50,729 nucleotides of DNA from Streptacidiphilus anmyonensis (GTDB lineage Bacteria > Actinomycetota > Actinomycetes > Streptomycetales > Streptomycetaceae): positions 1 to 50,729 of the forward strand of contig NZ_BBPQ01000051.1 of assembly GCF_000787855.1 (NCBI RefSeq), in the 5' to 3' direction. A program made the translations under genes and the position numbers. Positions 45,249 to 50,729 of the stretch are shown here, piece by piece. How positions within the stretch are numbered: position 1 is the first letter of the stretch; each line of letters starts with the position of its first letter. The notes under the pieces are model-generated. The model had not been told where the DNA came from and made no database searches. It was given only the letters and a program-made list of their open reading frames with translations.

Positions 45249-45302
45249 TCACTCGCTCACCGTGTGCGGAAGGGGGAGTACCCACTGAAGAACCTTGTTC
45301 AC
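45249..45302 (-). CDS. Candidate 17-codon leader peptide
   Basis: A GTG-initiated ORF encodes VNKVLQWVLPLPHTVSE. It has AAGGAGG eight bases upstream of the GTG, a nearly ideal Shine-Dalgarno site and among the best in the window. It lies 61 bases upstream of the GNAT ATG with a hairpin between them. This is the layout of translation- or transcription-attenuation leaders. It is too short for compositional support, so translation is inferred from the ribosome-binding site. Confidence 0.5.
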   Translation of the reverse strand: MNKVLQWVLPLPHTVSE

Positions 45303-45422
45303 GGGTCTCACCTCCTTGCATGCGGTCACGGCGACTCGCAGGTTATCAAGCGGACGGTCTCCGGCCCAACCGGTTTTCCGATTCGGTCGGTGCTGTTGCG
45401 CGTCCGGCGGCGGTGCAGGCCA

Positions 45423-47708
45423 ATGGGTGGTGTGGGATGGTTGCGCGCGCACGACCCCGGGCTCGCGGCGACGCGACGGGCCGGGCGCACCGCGCTGGTG
45501 ATGCCGGCCCTGTTCGCGCTGTGCACGCAGGTGCTGCACGCCCCGGCGACGGCGAGCTTCGCCGCGTTCGGCTCCTTCTCGATGCTGCTGCTCGTCGACT
45601 ACTCCGGCCCGATGGTGGAGCGGCTGCGCGCCCAGGCGGGGCTGGCGGTCGCCTGGGCGGCCCTGATCTGCCTGGGCACCGTAGTCGCGCACCGGACCTG
45701 GCTCGCCGTGCTGACCACGGTGGTGGTCGCGTTCGTCGTGCTCTTCTCCGGTGTGGTCAGCTCGGTGCTGGCGGGAAGCACGACGTCGCTGCTGCTGGCG
45801 TTCGTGCTGCCGGTCGCGACGCCGGTGCCCCTGTCCCAGCTGCCGGACCGGCTCGCGGGCGCGGGGCTCGCGGCGGCCGCGGCGATCCCGGCGGTGGCGC
45901 TGCTGTGGCCGCGCCCCGTCGCCGATCCGCTCTGCAGACCGGCGGCCCGCGTCTGCCGTGCGGCCGCCGAGCGGCTGCGCACCGACGCCGCACGCTACGG
46001 CGAATCCTGGCAGCGTCCGGACGCCGACCGGTGCCGCGTCGTGGCCCAGCGGACCGACGAGGCCAGCGCGGAGCTGCGCCGGGTCTTCGACGCCACCCCC
46101 TACCGTCCCACCGGCCTGTCCACCAGCTCGCGGACGCTGGTACGCCTGGTCGACGAGCTGACCTGGCTCAGCACCGTCATCGGGGACCGGCCCGCCTGGA
46201 CCGAGGAGCCGCCGGCCTGCGATCCGGCCGCCCGTACCGTGCGGCTCGCCGCCGCCGACGTGCTGGACCGCGCCGCCGACCTGCTCGCCGACCTGCGCGG
46301 CGACGTCGACCCGCTCCGCGACGCGGTGAAGGAGCTGCGGGTGACCATGGCGGCGATGGCCGACAGCTCGACGGCCCGCCTCCCCGTCGAACAACCGGTC
46401 GGCGAGAGCGAGGCCGAGGTCTACGGCTTCCTCGGCACGCTCGACTTCTCCTTCCGCGCGCAGGAGCTCGGCTTCGCCGTGCAGCAGGTCGCCGGGAACG
46501 TCGCCCTGGCCGCCACCGCCTGGCAGCGCAGTTGGCCGGACCGGCTGCTCGGTCGCGAACCCGACGCGCTGACCGCTCCGCTGGACTCGGCCCGCGAGCG
46601 GGCGGCCGCGCATCTGGGCCGGGGCTCGGTCTGGCTGCACAACAGCCTGCGCGGCGCGGTCGGGCTCGGGATCGCGGTGTACCTGGCCGATCTGACCAGC
46701 GTCCAGCACTCGTTCTGGGTGCTGCTCGGAACGCTGTCCGTGCTGCGCTCCAACGCCCTCAGCACCGGACAGAACGCGATCCGCGCGGTCGGCGGCACGG
46801 TGGTCGGCTCGTTCGTCGGCGCGGGGCTGCTGGTGCTGATCGGCCACCACGGCACGGTCCTGTGGTTCCTGCTGCCGATCGCCATCCTGGTCGCCGGGAT
46901 CGCGCCCGCCGCGATCTCCTTCGCCGCCGGGCAGGCGGCGTTCACCGTCACCCTGGTCGTGCTGTTCAACATCGGTCAGGACCCGGACTGGCACATCGCC
47001 CTGCTCCGCGTCGAGGACATCGCGCTGGGCTGCGCGGTCAGCGTCGTCGTCGCCCTGTTCTTCTGGCCGCGCGGCGCCGGGGCCGCCGTCGACCGGGCCC
47101 TGGCACGGGCCTACACCGACAGCGCCGGCTACCTGTCCGGCGCGGTCGCCTACGCCCTCGGCCACTGCGGCGCCCCGCACGATCCCGACCCCGGTCTCCT
47201 GCCCGCTCCGCCGGAGCCGGCTCGCCAGAGCCGCGAGGCGGCCGCGTCCGCGCGCCGCCTCGACGACGCGTTCCGCAGCTACCTGGCGGAACGGGGCGCG
47301 AAACCGCTGTCGCTGGCCGACACCACCACCCTGGTGACCGGCGTCGTCGGCCTGCGCCTCGCGGCCGACGCCGTGGTCTCGCTGTGGCAGGAGTGCGGTC
47401 GCACCCGCACCAAGGCCGACCAGACCGAGGCGCACCGCACGATCCTCACCTGGACCGCCCTGATCACCGACTGGTACCGAGGCCTCGCCGACAACCTCAC
47501 CGGACACACGCCGCTTCCGCCCCTGGTGCCGCGCCGTCCCGAGGCGGCGGCCCGCCTCGTCGAGTCCGTCCGCACCGACCTCGTCGACCGCGACGGCCAG
47601 GCCACGGCGACGGCCGTCCGCGTCATCTGGACCGGCGACCACGTCGACGTCGCCCGCCGCCTCCAACCGATCCTCGCCGCCGCAGCCCGCGCCGGCCCCC
47701 CGGGCTGA
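45423..47708 (+). CDS. FUSC-family (aromatic-acid-exporter-like) membrane protein
   Basis: The 761-aa protein has two groups of membrane helices: about residues 25-165 (TALVMPALFALCTQVL, AVLTTVVVAFVVLFSGVVSS) and about 420-560 (GAVGLGIAVYLADL, VVGSFVGAGLLVLIG, FLLPIAILVAGIAPAAI). Each is followed by a long helical cytoplasmic part. This duplicated plan, with the FWVLLGTLSVLRSN segment, is that of FUSC/YccS-like proteins, proposed to export aromatic acids. The ATG at 45423 gives a suitable N-terminus; a GTG slightly upstream is possible. The gene is divergent from the leader-GNAT-IF-1 set. Confidence 0.85.
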   Translation: MGGVGWLRAHDPGLAATRRAGRTALVMPALFALCTQVLHAPATASFAAFGSFSMLLLVDYSGPMVERLRAQAGLAVAWAALICLGTVVAHRTWLAVLTTVVVAFVVLFSGVVSSVLAGSTTSLLLAFVLPVATPVPLSQLPDRLAGAGLAAAAAIPAVALLWPRPVADPLCRPAARVCRAAAERLRTDAARYGESWQRPDADRCRVVAQRTDEASAELRRVFDATPYRPTGLSTSSRTLVRLVDELTWLSTVIGDRPAWTEEPPACDPAARTVRLAAADVLDRAADLLADLRGDVDPLRDAVKELRVTMAAMADSSTARLPVEQPVGESEAEVYGFLGTLDFSFRAQELGFAVQQVAGNVALAATAWQRSWPDRLLGREPDALTAPLDSARERAAAHLGRGSVWLHNSLRGAVGLGIAVYLADLTSVQHSFWVLLGTLSVLRSNALSTGQNAIRAVGGTVVGSFVGAGLLVLIGHHGTVLWFLLPIAILVAGIAPAAISFAAGQAAFTVTLVVLFNIGQDPDWHIALLRVEDIALGCAVSVVVALFFWPRGAGAAVDRALARAYTDSAGYLSGAVAYALGHCGAPHDPDPGLLPAPPEPARQSREAAASARRLDDAFRSYLAERGAKPLSLADTTTLVTGVVGLRLAADAVVSLWQECGRTRTKADQTEAHRTILTWTALITDWYRGLADNLTGHTPLPPLVPRRPEAAARLVESVRTDLVDRDGQATATAVRVIWTGDHVDVARRLQPILAAAARAGPPG

Positions 47709-47944
47709 GCCCGATCGCAGGGCGGAGAGCGACGGCGCCAGGGGTCGAGCCCGCGCTGCCCGCCCGCCTCGCTTGCCTGCGCGACCCGCCGTGCGGTGGG
47801 GTCCGCGCCTTCGCCCGCGCCCGCGCAGGCGCGACTCGGCGGCCTCCGACGGCGGGGCCCGGTCCCGACGCAGGGAACGACGCCACGACCGGCTGAGCCG
47901 CGCCGCTCGCACACCCCCGTCCTGCCGTCCGGTCCGCCACCCCC
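47709..47944. other. Intergenic region between convergent genes
   Basis: The 236 bases between the FUSC-like and TioE-type genes are strongly GC-rich with no credible ORF. I found no long hairpin here. Confidence 0.4.
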
Positions 47945-48688
47945 TCAGGCGCGCTCGCGCAGGTACGCGTCCAGCTCGGCGGCGCCGGCCAGCAGGGCCC
48001 GGCCGCGGGCGGAGAGTCGGGCATGCCAGTCGGTCAGCGCCTGCACCAGCGGTTCCAGCCCACCGGCGGCCCGCACCTGGGCGACCAGCGGCGCGATCTG
48101 CTCCAGCAGGTAACCGCCGCGCCGCAGTTGGTGGACCAGCCGGGCGTCGCGCACGTCGGCGTCGTCATAGACGCGATACCCCGTCCGTGGATCGCGGCGC
48201 GGGCGCACCAGGCCGGCGCGCTCCCACTGACGCAGCGTCGCCGGGCGCAGGCCGAGCACCGCCGCCAGCGGTCCGATGAACGTGCCGTCGCCGCCCGACG
48301 CGGCGCCCGGGTACAGGGACGGCGGCGGAGTGGGCGACGACTCCAGGTCCCGCAGCGCGCTCTCCACGGCCCGCAGCGTGCGGCGGTCGTCGAGGAGTTG
48401 GGCGTGGCTCTCGTCGACGAGCCGCAGGGCCTCCTCGACCGCGCCCTCGTTGACCGCCCGCATGATCGACGTCGCGGTCCGGTGGCCGTGTCCGGGCAGC
48501 AGGGCCAGGAACGCGCGCAGGGCGCAGGCGTGCAGCGGCGTGTAGGCGCGGTAGCCGTGGGGCGTGCGATCGGCGGGCGGGAGGATGCCGGCCTCCTCGT
48601 AGTTGCGGACGGCCTGCGTGGACAGGCCGTGCCCGCGCGCCAGATCCACCGGGCGCAGTGTCACCCCTGTTTGAAGGTTTCGTCCCAT
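47945..48688 (-). CDS. TioE-family regulator with two MerR-type domains
   Basis: The 247-aa protein has an N-terminal MerR helix-turn-helix (LARGHGLSTQAVRNYEEAGI, then RTPHGYRAYTP) and a second one in the middle (IGPLAAVLGLRPATLRQWER, RDPRTGYRVYDDADVR), followed by a short helical tail. This tandem arrangement is typical of TioE-type regulators in streptomycetes. It is divergent from the erythromycin-esterase-family gene across a short region containing an 18-bp palindrome and is probably its regulator. The ATG at 48688 opens MGRNLQTGVTLRPVDL. Confidence 0.88.
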   Translation of the reverse strand: MGRNLQTGVTLRPVDLARGHGLSTQAVRNYEEAGILPPADRTPHGYRAYTPLHACALRAFLALLPGHGHRTATSIMRAVNEGAVEEALRLVDESHAQLLDDRRTLRAVESALRDLESSPTPPPSLYPGAASGGDGTFIGPLAAVLGLRPATLRQWERAGLVRPRRDPRTGYRVYDDADVRDARLVHQLRRGGYLLEQIAPLVAQVRAAGGLEPLVQALTDWHARLSARGRALLAGAAELDAYLRERA

Positions 48689-48725
48689 CGTCCTGCCGAA
48701 ATCGCGGGAAAGTCTCAACCGGAAG

Positions 48726-48743
48726 TTCAACGATAGCGTTGAA
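48726..48743. promoter_or_regulatory. 18-bp palindrome between regulator and esterase
   Basis: TTCAACG-ATAG-CGTTGAA is a perfect 7-4-7 inverted repeat ending three bases before the esterase ATG. GATAGCGT within it could be the -10, so a bound regulator would cover the promoter. Confidence 0.6.
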
Positions 48744-48746
48744 GGC

Positions 48747-49952
48747 ATGGCTACTGGCATCACGGACACCACGCACGCCGTCGAGGCTGCCGCCGTCATG
48801 AGGCTGCTTTCGACCCGGCCCCGGCTGCTCTGCCTGGGCGAGCCCACCCACGGCGAGGAGACCCTGCTCGACCTGCGCAACCAGCTCTTCCGACAGCTCG
48901 TCGAGGAGGAGGGCTACCGGACCGTCGCGATCGAGAGCGACTGCCTGATGGGCGAGGTCGTGGACGACTACGTCGCCTCGGGCACGGGCGTCCTCGACGA
49001 GGTGATGGAGCGCGGGTTCAGCCACGGCTGGGGCGCCTTCCCCGGCAACCGCGACCTCGTGCGCTGGATGCGCGCCTTCAACGCGGACCGGCCCGCGTCC
49101 GACCGGCTCCGCTTCGCCGGCTTCGACGGCCCGTTGGAGATCACCGGCGCCGCCAGCCCCCGGCAGGCGCTCACCTCGCTCCACCGCTCCCTCGCGACCT
49201 GGGCCGACGCGTCCCTGCTCCCCTGCACCGAGGACGTCCTGGACGGCCTGCTCGGCGCCGACGACCGGTGGACCGAGCCCGCCGCAATGACGGACCCGGC
49301 CCGGTCCGTGGGCCGGTCGGCGGAGGCCGGTCGACTGCGGCTGCTCGCCGACGACCTCGTCGCGCTGCTCGACGCGCAGACGCCGCAGCTGCTCGCGGCC
49401 ACGTCCCGCGAGGACTGGCAACGGACCCGCCGGTACGCGCGCACCGCCGTCGGCCTGCTGCGCTACCACCACGCCATGGCCGACCCGTCGCCGTCACGCA
49501 TGACGCACCTGCTGGCGCTGCGCGACTCGATGATGGCCGCGAACCTGCTGGCCCTCGCCGAGCAGGGCCCCACGCTGGTGAGCGCCCACAACGCGCACCT
49601 CCAGCGCGACCGGAGCAGCATGCGCATGTGGGACCACCCCCTGCTGGAGTGGTGGAGCGCCGGCGCGCTCGTCGGCGCCCACCTGGGCGAGCGGTACGCC
49701 TTCCTGGCCACAGCGCTCGGCACGATCGCGCACGAGGGCGTGGACGCCCCGCCGCCGGACACCCTCGAGGGGTTGCTGTACGCGCTGCCCCAGGAGCACG
49801 TCCTCGTCGACGCCCGCAGGCTGGCGGCCGCGCTCGCGGACGTGCCCGTCGCTCCCCGGGTGTCGCCCACCTACCGCTACGCCCCGCTCGACCCGGGGCA
49901 CCTGGCGCGCGTCGACGGACTCGTCTTCGTCAGGGACGCCCGCCGAACGTGA
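48747..49952 (+). CDS. Erythromycin-esterase-family protein
   Basis: The 401-aa protein has the Ere-family motifs: CLGEPTHGEETLLDLRNQL with the catalytic histidine near the N-terminus, AIESDCLMGEVVDDYV, FSHGWGAFPGNRDLVRWM, and LVSAHNAHLQRD near residue 280. True Ere enzymes hydrolyse macrolide lactones, but most chromosomal homologues have unknown substrates. The start is only three bases past an 18-bp palindrome and no Shine-Dalgarno site is evident, so initiation may be leaderless. Regulation by the divergent TioE-type protein is likely. Confidence 0.88.
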   Translation: MATGITDTTHAVEAAAVMRLLSTRPRLLCLGEPTHGEETLLDLRNQLFRQLVEEEGYRTVAIESDCLMGEVVDDYVASGTGVLDEVMERGFSHGWGAFPGNRDLVRWMRAFNADRPASDRLRFAGFDGPLEITGAASPRQALTSLHRSLATWADASLLPCTEDVLDGLLGADDRWTEPAAMTDPARSVGRSAEAGRLRLLADDLVALLDAQTPQLLAATSREDWQRTRRYARTAVGLLRYHHAMADPSPSRMTHLLALRDSMMAANLLALAEQGPTLVSAHNAHLQRDRSSMRMWDHPLLEWWSAGALVGAHLGERYAFLATALGTIAHEGVDAPPPDTLEGLLYALPQEHVLVDARRLAAALADVPVAPRVSPTYRYAPLDPGHLARVDGLVFVRDARRT

Positions 49953-50011
49953 CCGTGACGGGCACGAGCTGCCCCAGGCCCCACGCACTGCGCCGCCGGT
50001 ACGCTCCTCGG

Positions 50012-50257
50012 GTGGCTGACAAGGATCGGTACCCGTACAGGTACCGGTGGCGCACACGTCTGCGCCGACGATTGCCCTGGTTCCTCGTCGAACGCGGCTT
50101 CCTCGGCAAGGGACGACGGGACTGCGGATCGCACGAGTGGTACAACCACGACGGCCGGGTGGCCCGCTGCTACCACTGCGCGGCGGGCGAGCGGCCCTGG
50201 GCGGCTGCCGCGGATCCTCGTCGGCCGGACGACGACCACCACCCGCTCCCGTTTTAG
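50012..50257 (+). CDS. Small basic protein with a CxxC motif
   Basis: The 81-aa product starts VADKDRYPYRYRWRTRLRRR and has a single CYHC motif plus CGSHEWYNHDG, which together could bind zinc in a small ribbon. It is basic at the start and acidic at the end. The GTG at 50012 has no Shine-Dalgarno site, but TACGCT ends six bases before it, as in leaderless genes. The stop overlaps the stop of the convergent gene. Confidence 0.55.
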   Translation: MADKDRYPYRYRWRTRLRRRLPWFLVERGFLGKGRRDCGSHEWYNHDGRVARCYHCAAGERPWAAAADPRRPDDDHHPLPF

Positions 50258-50729
50258 TCCTCCGAGGACTGAGTGAGGGCCTGCACGGAGGCGTAGCCCG
50301 GCACCCCCGGCAGCGCCGGGAGCACCCCGTTCGCGCGCAGTTCGGCGACGGTGCCCACGGCCGCGCCGAGGGCGACCCGGAACAGCAGCGAACCGAGACT
50401 CACCCGGCGGACGCCGAGTCCCGCGAGCTGGTCGAGGGACGACCCGTCCGGCGCGGCGAGGACGTTGAGCGGCAGGTCTGTCGCGGCCGCCACGGCCGCG
50501 ACCTCGGCCGGGGCGCTCACACCCGGCACGAAGGCCCCGTCCGCGCCCGCGTCCCGGTAGGCCGCCAGGCGGGTCGCGGTCTCCGCCTCGCGGCCCTGCC
50601 CCAGCCAGTAGGTGTCCGTGCGGGCGTTGACGAAGAGCCACGGCACGGCGTCCTTGACTGCGGCGATCTTCGCGGCGTGCAGCTGCGGCGGGGTGAGGCT
50701 GCCGTCGGCGCGACCGTCCTCCAGGTTGA
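50254..50729 (-). CDS. Isocitrate lyase/PEP mutase-family protein, partial
   Basis: The frame enters from the right edge, so the N-terminal half is missing. About 158 codons are seen. The visible part has WLFVNARTDTYWLG, AYRDAGADGAFVPGV, PLNVLAAPDGSSLDQLAGLG and RRVSLGSLLFRVALGA, matching the C-terminal half of the ICL/PEP mutase superfamily, which cleaves or forms C-C or C-P bonds in 2-oxo-acid-like substrates. The metal-binding and catalytic loop lies outside the window, so the reaction cannot be told. Confidence 0.85.
   Translation of the reverse strand, partial: NLEDGRADGSLTPPQLHAAKIAAVKDAVPWLFVNARTDTYWLGQGREAETATRLAAYRDAGADGAFVPGVSAPAEVAAVAAATDLPLNVLAAPDGSSLDQLAGLGVRRVSLGSLLFRVALGAAVGTVAELRANGVLPALPGVPGYASVQALTQSSED

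Noticed and set aside
45249-47912. 887-codon frame antisense to the FUSC-like gene
   Set aside because: The plus strand has clear membrane helices. Only the last 17 codons, behind their own ribosome-binding site, are kept as a leader ORF.

Overview
The window is very GC-rich DNA from a filamentous actinomycete of the Streptomycetaceae type. This rests on the codon bias, frequent GTG and TTG starts, a four-gene conservon (sensor kinase, roadblock, DUF742, GTPase), DUF5994 and DUF3040 proteins, a TioE-type regulator, SpoIIE/anti-sigma signalling proteins and many small uncharacterised proteins. I see no insertion sequence, integrase, tRNA, rRNA or CRISPR array.

Layout. 1-5 kb: the start of a flotillin-like gene running off the left edge, a DUF5994 gene, a cold-shock cluster (CspA-type protein and DEAD-box helicase, with a small tudor-like protein overlapping the helicase stop) and three small unknown proteins. 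5-13.5 kb: redox and metabolic genes (old yellow enzyme, zinc alcohol dehydrogenase with a divergent XRE regulator, methyltransferase, epimerase, DODA-type dioxygenase), a Fic-domain protein and two small proteins. 14-16 kb: a short Rho factor with a long, structured, C-rich leader, and a CBS-BON protein. 16-21 kb: a PucR-type regulator divergent from a three-gene operon (Baeyer-Villiger-type monooxygenase, SDR, alpha/beta hydrolase) laid out like the mycobacterial mymA cluster. 22-26 kb: a conservon followed by a styrene-monooxygenase-like flavoprotein. 26.5-34.5 kb: a stress-signalling block with an RsbW-like ATP-binding protein, a DUF3040 protein, an 1156-aa multi-HAMP hybrid kinase and a 763-aa ANTAR-GAF-PAS-SpoIIE phosphatase. 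34.6-38.5 kb: two divergent secreted carbohydrate-active proteins that share a CBM13 domain as a perfect 343-bp inverted repeat.

38.6-41.7 kb holds the most unusual locus. A small two-TM protein is translationally coupled to a STAND/TPR ATPase, and both carry copies of one short motif (G-x-N-x-G-I-I-x-T-G). This resembles the paired amyloid-signalling motifs of bacterial NLR systems and may be an undescribed membrane-acting defence or cell-death module. 41.9-50.7 kb: a penicillin-binding protein, then a candidate leader-peptide operon (17-codon ORF with ideal Shine-Dalgarno, hairpin, GNAT acetyltransferase, IF-1 paralogue), a divergent FUSC-type membrane protein, a TioE-type regulator divergent from an erythromycin-esterase-family gene, a small cysteine-containing protein and a partial isocitrate lyase/PEP-mutase-family gene.

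All functional calls come from reading translated sequence and motifs. No database search was run.
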